From Fomitopsis serialis (lineage: Eukaryota; Basidiomycota; Agaricomycetes; Polyporales; Fomitopsidaceae), in contig NW_025954991.1 in the NCBI RefSeq assembly GCF_022376445.1, positions 310,001-374,000 of the forward strand: a stretch of 64,000 nt of DNA. The letters are read 5' to 3'. Of this stretch, positions 11,101-23,240 are shown in pieces. Numbering within the stretch: the stretch's first letter is position 1; the number at the start of each line of letters is the position of its first letter. A model generated the notes under the pieces. The model did not search any database and was not told the origin of the DNA. It saw only the letters and a list, made by a program, of their open reading frames with translations. The position numbers and the translations under genes were made by a program.

Positions 11101-13903
11101 TGATCGCCCGTCGAAGCTGGCTAACACCTTTCCTCGCGGTCTTGGTCGCCATCGGAGGCTCCTGCGTCCCACTGTTCTTCATCGCTGGTCGGGCGCCTCC
11201 GAGCTGTGTACAGACATACCATAATGCCATCCCCATCCCGTTATATGCACCGGAGTCTCCCATCATCCTGGCGGGTGCGAACTACACCATCTCTGGAGAA
11301 CAGATCCTCCAGTCACCTCCCGGTTGCTATCGTCGCTTGGCTCTGCGATGCAGTTGGTGCCCGTCCAGAACATTACCGATAACTCAACGTTTGTCAACAC
11401 CATCAACCAGAACTACCAGAATCTCTCCTTGGGTGGCGTGTCTATGGACCTCGACTCCGGCTCGACGCTCATCGCATGGGAAGCAACGCCTCCGGGCTAT
11501 ACTGGCCTCGTGATGCTCAATCTGGCCTCGAATCTGGTGTACAACCATGCGCTCAACAGCTCGGGAGCGGGTCTTGGCGTTCCGAGGGTGATCGCGACGA
11601 ACTTCGAGAATCTGGTTGGCTTCGATGCGGGGACGTTGGTGGCTCTGAAGTGGCTTGCGTTTTACGGCGCTGCGATGGTACGTCGTCCGGATTGGATGTT
11701 TCACGCCATCTATGTGCTGATGTCGGCGTAGTCTGTGTTCCCTGCGTTCTTCTCGCTCTACGTATCGAAGGAGCGGCGGTCGGCAGTTCAGGCCATGCAA
11801 CTCTCGAACGGATTGTCCAACCCAGTCGGTCTCTGGTTGGGCCATCTCATGTTGATACATGCTTCTCCGTCATTATGCGAGCGTCATCATCATCGTTTTC
11901 GCCACCGCGTCTAATCAATTCGCCGGTCTTGGGTTCTTCGTGAGTGGTGCAAGCACTTCTAGACAGCACTGCTCTGACTTGAAGTGATTATGCCTAGTGG
12001 ATTGTCCTTGTGCTCTACGGCATTGTTGGGGCGTTGTTCTCGTACTGTGTTTCTTTGGCAGTCACGTCGCCCCTGGCTGCTTTTGCCGCTTCGGCAGGCT
12101 ACCAAGTGATCATGTTCATTGTCAGTCCAAACACTCCGTAATAAGGTGAATCGCGCTCACCTTGTCAAACAGCTCTACTTCGCAGCGTTCCTTCTGACAC
12201 TCACCTACGCGAAGACGTCAGCGGATGACCATGATTTGACACTTATTCGTGAGTATGACATGTCGGGTGCATGGCTTGTTCACTGACAGTGGTTCGCAGA
12301 CTTCACGATGGCCATCGCGTCACCCGTTGCAAATGCCGTACGTATATGTCATTCCTGACATTCTCTGCATTTTTCGCTGACTGTTAGCGCAGCTTCAAGC
12401 AGCATTCGTATCTGTCAATCTGTTTTCCCTCCTGTGCGACAACGACCAGCCTGCCACTACGGCTTCCATGGGGATGATGTCACGATACGGCGGACCAATC
12501 GTCTACTTGATCGTCTACGCATTCGTGCTCTTCGGAATACTAGTGTGGGTTGACTCTGGCTCGGTCCTGCCGCGGCGCTTCAGTTCCCCAAAGAAGGGAC
12601 CACGTACCTTGCATCCAGACGCATCAGCTGCGAGCGCTGCTGGGCGCAAAGACGTGGACGATGAAGCAACAACGGTAGCAGCTTCCAAAGATTCCCTAAG
12701 GGTCCTCAGCGTGGTCAAGGCTTCGGCTCGAGTGACAACAGGGTCGTGGACAATGTGAGCTTCGGTGTATCCCAGGACACAGTGTTCGCCCTCCTCGGCC
12801 CAAATGGCGCCGGGAAGACAACGACGTTCAACATGATCCGTACGTCAATTTTAATCTACTTTAAGGTTGACATCCGGCGCCGCTCACGACGCACCGGTGT
12901 TTCAGGTGGCGACGTCATTCCGGACGAGGGCGATGTTCTCATCAACGGTGTGTCCGTGGTCAGCCACCCGCGCTCCGCCCGCCTATCGCTCGGAGTCTGT
13001 CCGCAGTTCACTGCCATCGACACCGAGCTCACCGTGGAGGAGCACCTCATCGTGTACGGCCGCCTGAAGGGGCTGTACCGTGGTGAGGAGCTCAATCGGA
13101 ACGTCCAAGCGCTCATGCGCGCGACGTCGTTGGATATTATGCTGACCGCCTGGCGGTCCGACTCTCTGGCGGAATCAACGGAAGTTGGCGTTGGCCATCG
13201 CGCTCATCGGTACGCACACTATGAATAGCGCATCCGTACGTCCCTCAAAGTGACTCTGCCGCGTTTGTCTCAGGGAATCCCTCTGTCGTGCTCATTGATG
13301 AGTTCTCCACGGGTATTGACGCGAAGATGAAGCGGGAGATGTGGGGCACGCTCAGGACGGTGGCGGTGGGCAAGGCTATTGTCATCACGACGCGTGAGTG
13401 TCGATGCGGAGTCGTGCGTAGGTTTGTCGCTGAGTGTGTTGCTGCAGACTCCATGGAGGAAGCGTCTGCGCTAGCCAATAAAGTGGGCATACTGGCTAAG
13501 AAACTGCTAGGTGAGCCTTAACCTGGAACTCTGGAAGCGAAGCTTGAGCTTATGTTCCTGCCTCAGCTGTTGGCACGACGGACGCGCTCGCAGAACGGTA
13601 TGCCACGTATGAGGTACATTTCTCTTGCCGCACGCGCGAGGAGGTTGTCCGCGCGCAGGAGCTCATGACTCAGATACCCGGAGCGCGCATGGCAGACGAT
13701 GTCGCAACGCGCTTCGAGGTGCCGTTGGGGACGGATATGTCCCTCGCACGGCTGTTCGGATTGCTCTCGTCACAGAGGACTTCGCCGAGTTCACTGTCGA
13801 CAGAGCAGGACTCGAAAGCATATTCTTGAAGGTCATTCGCGAGAATGATGTGCTTGAGGAAGACCACTCGACATCCCGGCGAAGGTGGTGGAGGACATGC
13901 TGA
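8128..13903 (+). CDS. ABCA-type full ABC transporter, copy 1 (frame-broken as sequenced)
   Basis: Full-size ABCA-like transporter of TMD-NBD-TMD-NBD order. ABCA proteins move lipids or other hydrophobic substrates across membranes; the substrate here is unknown. First exons are 8128-8211, 8268-8354 and 8407-9504. TM1 is followed by a long extracytosolic loop, then a TM bundle ending near 9500. NBD1 has Walker A GSNGAGKST (split by an intron at 9840-9893), signature LSGGQKRKLQ (about 10170) and Walker B ILLVDE. NBD2 has Walker A GPNGAGKTT (about 12803) and VLIDEF (about 13290). The frame slips by one missing base near 11322, 11851, 11876, 12721, 13138, 13172 and 13775. The motifs survive these slips, so it is either a young pseudogene or unpolished sequence. 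Copy 2 follows in tandem. Confidence 0.88.
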
Positions 13904-16107
13904 TGGTGCTAAGTTGCTGAACCGAGTGGTGCGCTGGACTCTGCTCATATATAGCCGGATTGGAAGGAAATCATTACCGTACACATGCATTACTTAGTCC
14001 GGACACTCATACATGGTAGGCAATCGGACAGCAGTAGATCATCCGTTTTTCTTCGAGCACATCTCTCGCCTCGCACGTATATCAATAGCGTATTTTATGT
14101 GTAGCTACTGTTCGTGCTCTGACACAGAGCACCGCACGCATGCTAGTGTCTTGATACGTATACAGCGAGCGTCGGGACGATCGTCCGGATCTGTACAGTC
14201 GCGAAGACATGCCATTCTGCCTCGTTGACCGGGGGTCCGTGACGCGTCGCGACGCGTTCACATTGAAGCACGTGATGGTGTTTGGACTCCGCCACAATTT
14301 CAGTGGCACTGGAGAGCGCGCTGCACGACGTGAAACTGACGTGCGCCGACGTCGGTTGCAGTCTTCCATGCTCACAGCTTTCCAATGACCTCGTACTTGC
14401 TTACGACAGAACTAAACACGGTCGTACTATGTACACTGCTGAACGTGGATTATCGCAATACAGCGTGTCGATTGCCTGGAGCTGGCTGTGGATGTGTTGC
14501 TGGAGTTCCAAGTCCAGATGCGGCGGTGCAGGCCAGCGGTGCGCAGCCTTTGTCTCATTCCTGGCACGCCCTTGTGACACTTCTGTATGTAGTGACGTCG
14601 TCTGAAGCGAGCAGCATACTAGCATTGCAACTTCCGAATCGGAACTGCTGCATGGCAGCGTAACGGAGGCTTCGAAGCATTCGCAGCGCCTTGAGCGGAA
14701 GCCATCTCATTCGAATCCTACCCCGCATTCTATAAGTATGTGCATCTGGCCTCTGGCGCAGTCTTCCGTTCTGCTGCGATCTGATAACAACAGGCTCAGA
14801 TACACATGCGTGAAGGCTTTGCGCGCAAGAACTTGTGAATCACTCGACCTATGTGCGACCGGGATGCGCGAACCGCCGACGCGCGAACCGCAGTTGACTC
14901 TCACGTTGCGGGATGTGATGCGGTCGACACCCATTACTCGCATGCGGGCACTGCGGGCCTCCATTCAATCGGACAGACACGACACAGACCGCAGACAGTA
15001 CGCGCGCGCGCAGTGCAGCACCACCTAGCACCACTGGCACACAGTAACAAGCATTCCGACGAACGTCCGAGCGCATCGGGTCCTTGACTGAATACTGAAG
15101 TGAGACCAAGAAACCTGAATAAAGAGTTGCCCATATGTGCTGACACCATAACTCATCGCTGCCAGCAGGCGACCTGGACTCAGATATTCCTTGGCACCGA
15201 AGTTGCCATTTCAATGCATGATTGGCCGTTGCATCGACATCGATACACGAGTGTCGACAAGCTGAGATGGTACAGCTTATTGCTGTCCAAGTACGTAATA
15301 CCTCACCCTGACTTCAGCATCAGTGATCTGTCGCGCCGGGCGTCTTCCTCGTTTATCCAGCGTCCGCGCTTGGCATTGCACAGAGAAATAAACGGCCCAG
15401 GAACGGCCGCCCTCTGATTTTGTACAGCCTTGCCGTGTTTGACGGTGTACTGCTTGTGTACTGCTTAGCCAAAGGGCCTGCCTGCCACTGGCCGACACAC
15501 GCCTCCAACACGCCTCCTGTCTCGAAAGCTTGGTTCTGCAGACAGGCAAACCCCCAGTCCGCACGGACCGGACTTGCAAGTACGTTGTGCACAGCGAATT
15601 GACAGACGCGTGAGAGTCGATGCAGCGGCAGCAGCGCCCAAGATGGACTGCGCCAACTTGTGCTTCCGCCCGGATCCGCCGCCTCCAGGAGATGTCAGAT
15701 CTGTCTGGTGGTTGCTCGGCTGAAAATGGCCGTCACGTCTGCGCACGGCCTATAGGGGATGGCTGTCCTCTTAGTGTCCAACCTTTCTCTTCGTGCGCGC
15801 GTGTCCGCCCCCTTCTTACTGTCCTCCTGCCGTCGTTTTATCTGTTTCTTCCGTGCAGCGGACGTTGGAACTTTACATTATTGCATTTCATAGGGGCCGC
15901 AGGGGTTTAACATTTTAGGGTGCGTCTTAGCATAGGGGTTCGAGACAGCGGACTGCACACGAACGACACGTAGGTGCGTCCTCAACCCCGTGCGTGTCTG
16001 CAATGAAGAGACTGCGTGCCAAGCTGATCATTCCTTAGCCACATTACTGTGCAAGGCCGCAGGCTTGCTCGGGGCACATCTCCCCTCCTCCTTAGTCCCA
16101 TAGCAGC
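13904..16107. other. 2.2 kb without a recognisable gene between the ABC copies
   Basis: Both strands hold only short frames with no domain I recognise. A dinucleotide-like CGCGCGCGC run lies near 15001. The right end is presumably the promoter of ABC copy 2. I found no transposon ends and no fragment of either ABC gene. Confidence 0.45.
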
Positions 16108-19100
16108 ATGGGCACACTCTTTTGGAGACAATTCTCGTTCTAGTGTGGAAGAACTTCATCGTACTCTCTAAGCACCCTTGGGTATGGTTTCTCCCTGTAG
16201 CATGTATATGCACGTATGACTGACCATACTTGCTTCTAGCTCAATCTTGTCCGATGTCTTTATTGCCCATCGGTTACGCTGTTTTTCTCTCCAGGCCCAT
16301 TCTTCTGCATAAGCCTAACAATGTGAGTCTGTCTCTCCGCTGAATGGTGTCACCAGTTTCATCTGACTATGGACCAAGTTTGGTTTAGGTACCGCAGTAC
16401 CCGTCCCTCGGCTGTTGAGCAGTATGACGGATCCCTACCTCTTGTATGGGTTGACGGCACCAACGCCACCGGTACACCGTCTGCGGAAACGATCATGAAG
16501 AACGTCATGCTCCCGTTCAACTCCAAGCAACGTGCCAATGTGAAACGGGTAGCAAGCCCCGACCTAGTCTCGTCGATGTGCCCGGAAAACTTCATTGGTC
16601 TCTCACAATGCTACGCGGTCGTTGTGTTCAACAACCTTCCCACTGTAGGCGACCCTCAAAGCGTACAGCAGCAGTTCAACTACACCCTCCGTGCCGACAG
16701 CGGGCTCGTCTTCATTGACGTAGCTAAGCACACGAGCAGCTTCGAGGAGCGCGTGATGCCACTTCAGTGGGCGGTTGATAGCGCATATATCGAGCTCGTA
16801 ACGTCCGCAACTCCATACAGGCCCTCGAATGGCCCTTCACACGTGAGGACAACACCGAGCAGTACACCGCCATTCGCCTGAGCTACCTTCGCGGAACGCG
16901 CATGATTCTTGTCGTCGCCCACTTCATTGCATTCGTCGGGATCGCGTACCAACTACCCGGGGCATTCGCCGGAGAGCGGGCGAACCTCCTGACGAGCCAC
17001 ATGAAGGCGATGGGGCTCATGGATTCTGCTCGCATCACTTCCTGGCATTTCAGCATGTCGCTCGTGAACCTCCCCGGATGGATAGCTGTCGCGGTCATAT
17101 GGCGCTTCCGCATCTTCACAGCGACGAACGTCGGCATCACAATCCTCATCCACGTCCTCCTAGGTCTCGTGCTTGCGAGCTGGTCCTTCTTCATTGCGGC
17201 ACCGTTTGGGAAGAGCCCGCAGCTCGCTGCGATCGTGTCTGCCGTCGTCGCGTGCATCCTTGCCATCGTCACACTTGTCATCGGGAACGTGAGCAACGTC
17301 GTCGCGGTCGTCCTCACCCTGGTCTTTCCTCCTGGGTTCTATATCTTCGCCATTCGCGCCGTGGTCGGCTTCGAGCTGCACCAGGTCGGTGCGAACTTGG
17401 TGAAAGGTGATCCGGACAACAATGTGATGCTGCTTCCGGTCATCATCGCCGCGATTGTAAGTCCCTCTCCGATATCCACCTGAGGCTGTGCTGAAGGACG
17501 ATGCAGGCCGACATTCTCATCTGGCCATGCCTTGCAGTGATGCTGGAGCGCTGGATGTACGACGCGAAGAACCCAACGAAGCCATGCTGGGGAAAGCTCA
17601 CCTCGGCCGAGGAGAGAGCACCGTTGATGCCGCCGGATGTAGCCATCTCCATTAAGCATCTGGGCAAGGACTTCAAGACGTCTAGTTTCATGAGGCGCAA
17701 GAACGTCGTCACTGCTGTGGAGGACCTCAGTCTGGACATTCCCAAGACGGGAATCTTTGTGCTGCTCGGATCCAACGGGTAAGTACGGGTAGGCTCTGTC
17801 CGCCCACTTTAACGTACACTAATTCGTGCATATATTCTATAGAGCGGGCAAGTCCACAACGATGTCAATTCTTGCGGGCCTCCTCGGCCGTACCCGTGGA
17901 AGTATCACTTTCGAGGGCGGCGTCGAACGACCGCCCCTTGGCACCATCGGACTTGTACCGCAGAAGAACGTGTTGTTCCCGGAATTGACGTGCTACCAGA
18001 CGCTACGAGTGTGGAAGGCCATCAAACCGCCCAGAGATGGCGCGCTAGACGAGGATATCGAGCAGCTACTGCGCGACTGTGACCTTGACAAGAAGATCCA
18101 CTACAATGCCAGTGCGTTGAGTGGCGGGCAGAAGCGCAAATTGCAGTTGGCGATTGGAATGGTCGGGGGTTCTCAGAGTACGTTCATTATGCCGTTTATG
18201 GCGATTGATGCTGACACAACATCACTGTCTAGTCCTGTTGGTCGATGAGGTAAGGATGTGTGCACTCGGAAGAGATGGCGATACTCATCTTGTCATAGTG
18301 TACTTCTGGGGTGGACCCGCTCTCTCGACGCGCTCTGTGGAAGATCTTGTCTTCTGTCCGACACGAAAGGACAGTCGTCTTCACGACTCATGTACGTCCG
18401 AGACCATTACCTACGCGCCGGGGAACTGATGACCGTGCCGTAGTTTCTCGACGAAGCGGATCTGCTCGGTGACACTATTGCGGTACTTGCCGCCCCAGGG
18501 AAATTAGTCGCCCAAGGTACACCAGTTGCGCTGAAGTCGCGCCATGGCGACGGCTACAGTGTGCAGGTGTCCTTCGACACGGAGCAGCCGCTAGAGAAGC
18601 CTTCTTCTGACGCATCACAGCTGCTGGATGTCATCAGGCCCTTCGCCCCTACCTGTTACGCTATATCGTCGGGACTTACGGAAGTCAGTTACGTCCTCCA
18701 GACCAAGGATCCTTGGGTCGTCCACAAGATTCTGGAAGTCATCCAGCAGGAGCATGACGACGGAAGACTGCAGTCATACTCCGTGACGAACACGTCTATG
18801 GAAGATGTCTTTTTAACGCTGATGAACGCTGATCAAAGACTCTCATCGGACATGCATCCCAAATCGCTGGATGGGTCAATGTTCTCGACGCCGGACAGCA
18901 CTCTGAAATCAAGCAGAGGCCTCTCAGAGAACGCGTATCTTCGCTCGTCCACGTCCAGCAGCGTAACCTTGCCGGTCCTCTCGTATGAGAAAGCTCCCGA
19001 ACTCGATCTGACGAATGGTCGGCGGAAGTCAGTATTCGGCCAGGCGTTGACGGTCTTCTACAAGCGTTGCCTCATCGCGCGGCGCAGCTGGCTGTCCCCG

Positions 19101-21740
19101 GTGCTCATGATCTGATCACGGCAGCAGGGGCGTCGATCCCGCTGTGGTTCCTATCGGTCTCGTTGCTCCGACTTGCATACTGTCGTTCAAGGCTTCATAT
19201 TCTTCTCCGCTCTACCTTCCGCAGTACCAACCTGTCTTCCCCTTGTCGCCTGCGATCCCAGGAGCTCAAATCCTCCAGTATCCCCCCGGCCTCATCGAGA
19301 CGCTCGGACCTTCCTTCTCGAACATCCCGGTGCATCCCTTCAATGACAATGCGAGCTTCGTCGACTACGTCAATCAGAACTCTCGCAATCTCTCCATGGG
19401 CGGCGTGTCCATCGACTATGACACGGGCGCCACACTTGTCGCCTGGGAGGCTACACCCCCAGGATCGACAGGACTGAGCCTGCTGAATTTGGCGTCGAAC
19501 CTGCTGTACAATCACGCGCTCAACGAGACGAACCATGTCGCGACGCGCGTGATCAATGCTAATTCGAGAAGCTGGTGGGGCTTAACTCCGGGATCCTGGT
19601 GATGCTCAAGTTCATGGCTTTCTTCGGGGCAGCGCTTGTGAGTAATGCCTCTCATTTGCTAGTTTGGTGGTTTCTCACAATTGTTTTAGTCGGTGTTCCC
19701 AGCATTCTTCGGACTGTATGTTTCGAAGGAGCGACGCTCTGCGGTACAGGCTATGCAGTTCTCCAACGGCTTGTCAAATCCCGCTGGTCTCTGGCTTGGA
19801 CATCTTCTATTTGATTCAATATTCGCCCTATTTATCGCGACCCTTATCATTGTTATATATGCTGGCGCTTCCAAGGAGTTCGCCGCCCTACCCTTCCTCG
19901 TAAGTCATCATTCGGCGTTGGTACATGGTTGTCTAACGTCGCATCATGTCATCCAGTGGCTCGTCTTGGTGCTGTACGGCGTCGCCGGTGCATTATTCTC
20001 GTACTGCATCTCATTGGCTGTCCCTTCACCTCTCGCGGCTTTCGCAGCCTCTGCCGGCTACCAAGCTGTCATGTTTTTGGTATGCTGACCATGATTACCG
20101 GTCGGTCCCAGTACTGACTAAATCTCGTCTTAGCTCTACCTCGCCGGTTTCCTTCTTACTGCAACCTATGCTGACGTGACCTCCGAGAGTCGTGATTTGA
20201 CATACATTCGTCAGTGCCATTCTGCCATGCAATAGAACGCTACCTCATACTAAATCCATGCCTACAGACTTCTTCGTGGCCATCTTATCTCCCATTGCCA
20301 ACGCAGTGCACGCTGCATTTGTTTCCCTAAACCTGTTCTCCCTGCTCTGCACAGACTCCCCAGCCACCGCGGCCTCCGAAGCCATGCCCTCCCGATTCGG
20401 CGGCCCAATCATCTATCTAGTCGTCTACATCTTCGTGCTGTTTGGTATCCTTGTCTGGGTTGACTCCGGGGCAGTTCTTCCCCGCAAGAAGACAGCCAAG
20501 GCGGCGACGTCCGCGATCGTGCGGCGGCTCAGTCGGAAATCGTGGCAGGCGGGCAACAAGCGCGACGTGTACGAGGAGGCGATGAAAGTCGCGACGTCCG
20601 ACGACACGCTCCGGGTGCTTAATGTCGTCAAGGCATATGGAAGTCCGGACAACCGGGTCGTGGACAATGCGAGCTTCGGGGTGTCGCAAAATACGGTGTT
20701 GGCCCTCCTCGGTCCCAATGGCGCTGGGAAGACGACGACGTTCAATATGATCCGTACGTCTTCTTCTCTCTGCAGTACTTTAACTGCTCACAGTTGAGTG
20801 CGTTATAGGTGGCGATGTAGCCCCCGACTCCGGCGACGTGCTCATCAACGGCATCTCCATAGTCAAGAACCCGCGAACGGCCCGCCTCGCTCTCGGCGTC
20901 TGCCCCCAGTTCACCGCGATCGACTCCGAACTCACAGTCCGAGAACACCTGGTCGTCTATGGTCGTCTGAAGGGGCTCAAGCCCGGCTGGGAGCTCGAGC
21001 GCAACGTCGAAGCGCTATTGCACGGGACATCGCTGCATCAGTACGCGGACAGGTTGGCTGCGAGCCTATCGGGCGGAAACCAGCGCAAATTGGCTCTGGC
21101 CATTGCGCTGATGGGTAACCCGGCGGTGGTGCTCATTGATGAGTTCTCGTCTGGCGTGGACGCGAAGATGAAGCGGGATATGTGGGAAACCCTCAGGAGT
21201 GTTGCAGGCGGGAAGGCGATCGTGATCACCACACGTACGTCGTATACGTCTGTTGCTCTACATTGAAATACTAATGTTGGTAAATTGTAGACTCTATGGA
21301 GGAAGCATCTGCGTTAGCGACCAAAGTCGGCATCATGGCGAAGAAGATATTGGGTATGTCGTCCTGTATTGGCATATTGCTCTCAATCTGATTATTCTGC
21401 AGCTGTTGGGACCACAGAGACTCTGGCCGAGCGCTATGCTACGTACGAAGTCCACTTCTCATGTCGGACACGAGAAGAGATCGTCAAAGCACGAATGCTC
21501 ATGTCACAACTACCTGGCGCGCGTATGGCCGACGATGTGGCGACGCGCTTCGAGGTGCCAGTAGGCGAAGAGATGTCGCTCGCGCGACTGTTTGGTGTGC
21601 TCTCCTCACAAGATGAGCTCACTGAGTTCTCCATCGAGAAGGCGGGCTTGGAGAGCGTCTTCTTGAAGGTCATTCGGGAAAATGCTGTACAGGAAGAGGA
21701 CTCACGGACAAGCAAGAGACAATGGTGGAGAATATGCTAG
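16108..21740 (+). CDS. ABCA-type full ABC transporter, copy 2 (frame-broken as sequenced)
   Basis: Tandem paralogue of copy 1 with the same domain order and the same intron positions. NBD1 has Walker A GSNGAGKST (intron at 17780-17842), LSGGQKRKLQ (about 18118) and ILLVDE. NBD2 has GPNGAGKTT (about 20715), LSGGNQRKLALA (about 21067) and VVLIDEFSSG (about 21127). The C-terminal third from about 19570 to the stop reads cleanly. Single-base losses appear near 16138 (giving an in-frame TAG at 16141 in exon 1), 16260, 16414, 16819, 19112, 19158 and 19563. Copy 2 is more broken at its N-terminus than copy 1, and the two sets of lesions differ, so they arose independently. The membrane location is clear from the hydrophobic segments (for example around 16900-17400); the substrate is unknown. 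Confidence 0.88.
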
Positions 21741-22197
21741 CATCTGTTTATACTCATGAACTTGCTTTGTTATCGCTGTTTTGGACTCTCACCCACGCAC
21801 GCTCTCTACGTTGGATGTGGATGCTGTCTTAGCTTTACTTGTAGAATAATCTCTGTGCATACTTTTTCCATGGTAATTAGAGCTCTTGTACGTATTACAA
21901 TCATTCATTGCATCCACGATCCGCCAAAGCTGACAGAGGGGCGCAGTAGCAGGTGGACGACGAGTGCGAGTGCGCGGTGAGTATTCGGCGCTCAGGCTGG
22001 CGTGTGCCAGGGCCATCCTCAGGTGCCATTTCGATCCACATTCTCAGCACCAATCACACCCACGAACGTTGGAGCGTATCTCCCACCGGCTGCCCGACGC
22101 CCTCTCTCTTCGCCTCATCCGTCTCATACTACCTGTGAGCCCACCAGCGACCCATATCCCCCGGTGGAACTTATTCACCCGTGTTCGCGTCACCACC
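21741..22197. other. intergenic
   Basis: Spacer between the ABC stop and the acidic-protein start. It holds no recognisable frame. CACCACC immediately precedes the next ATG as a good initiation context. Confidence 0.4.
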
Positions 22198-22916
22198 ATG
22201 TCGAAGAAAGCAGTTGATGTCGTGGAAGAGGTAGAAGATGGTGTGTGCGGAAAGTCACGGTCTGTTCGATGTAGGTTGACGAATGCTATCGCGCAGAGGG
22301 TGAGGAGAGCGACGAGTACGAGGTCGACGAGGTACTTCTATCCCACTCCTTCTCTCGCGTGGCAGACACGCGGCCCAATCGAATTGGATCTAACTCCTCG
22401 CCCTGATCTTTCTGAACTAGGACGACGACGACGACGAGTACGCCGAGGAGGAGGTCGAAGAGGAGGAGGGGGCGGAAGCTGGACCTGTGCGTACACCGCA
22501 ACACATATGGGACTAGACCTCATACACCCATCCTTTATCGCAGAGCGGCAAGGACGGCCTGACAGCATTACTGCTTGGTGTATGTCTCATGATAACTTGG
22601 AGACGAATACATGTTCATCTAACTACGCTCGCAGGGCAACGGAGCGGCAGCCGAAGATGCTGAAGAGGACGAAGATGAGGAGTACAGCGAGGAAGTCGAG
22701 GAAGTGGGTGCAAACGGTGCAGCCTCCGACCCTCCTTCAGTATCCGGCGTAAAACGCGGTCGCGACGAGGACGATGTCGAACCCGAGATCAGGGCGGGTA
22801 CTACGCCGGGTGGCGAGCTGGAGGGAGACTACGGGGAAGCGGATGAGCTGGGCGGCGTAGTCGCCGCTTCCGCGACGAAGAAGGCCAGGACTGCTGCCAC
22901 TGAGGACGAGCTGTGA
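22198..22916 (+). CDS. small highly acidic protein, probably nuclear
   Basis: Predicted 148 residues from five exons joined at GT-AG borders: introns follow the codons for VDVVEE, YEVDE, AEAGP and LLLG. The start has a strong context (CACCACCATG). Residues 12-44 are almost entirely Asp and Glu (six acidic residues in a run at 22-27, then EEEVEEEEG). A short hydrophobic insert SGKDGLTALLLG sits at 45-56, a second acidic tract at 61-78, and basic dipeptides KRGR and KKAR (near 95 and 137) could be nuclear targeting signals. The composition resembles histone-chaperone-like or nucleolar acidic proteins, but I see no CHZ motif or other named domain, so the function is unknown. It is convergent with dynactin. 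Confidence 0.7.
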
Positions 22917-23240
22917 GCGCAGATGGATGATATGTTGTAAGATATGTTGTGCCTTGACTTTATTGCTAAACTTGCAGACAGTAATGACGTCGCCCCACCT
23001 CATAACGGACTGAAACGTATCCTGTACTTTACACACCTGTACGAACTTCGAGTGTTTGTGTCGCGAGAATGATAAATATCCAAGCGAGCCGGACATGCAG
23101 ATGCAGGATCAGATATGCATAACGACTGACATGAGGGTATATAACAATGTGCAAACTACTGCGTAGGATATAATCTACCTGAGAGTGTGAGGCATCGGAA
23201 GGGGGAAGTGCATAAGTTATCCAGTGAACTGCCGTCGGCA
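22917..23240. other. convergent intergenic spacer
   Basis: It lies between two stop codons and is AT-richer than the flanks. No frame of note; it presumably holds the 3' ends of both transcripts. Confidence 0.4.

Noticed and set aside
1850..21740. Terpenoid biosynthetic gene cluster with dedicated ABC exporters
   Set aside because: No P450, prenyltransferase, reductase or regulator accompanies the synthases, and ABCA-type transporters are not typical cluster exporters. Proximity alone is not enough.
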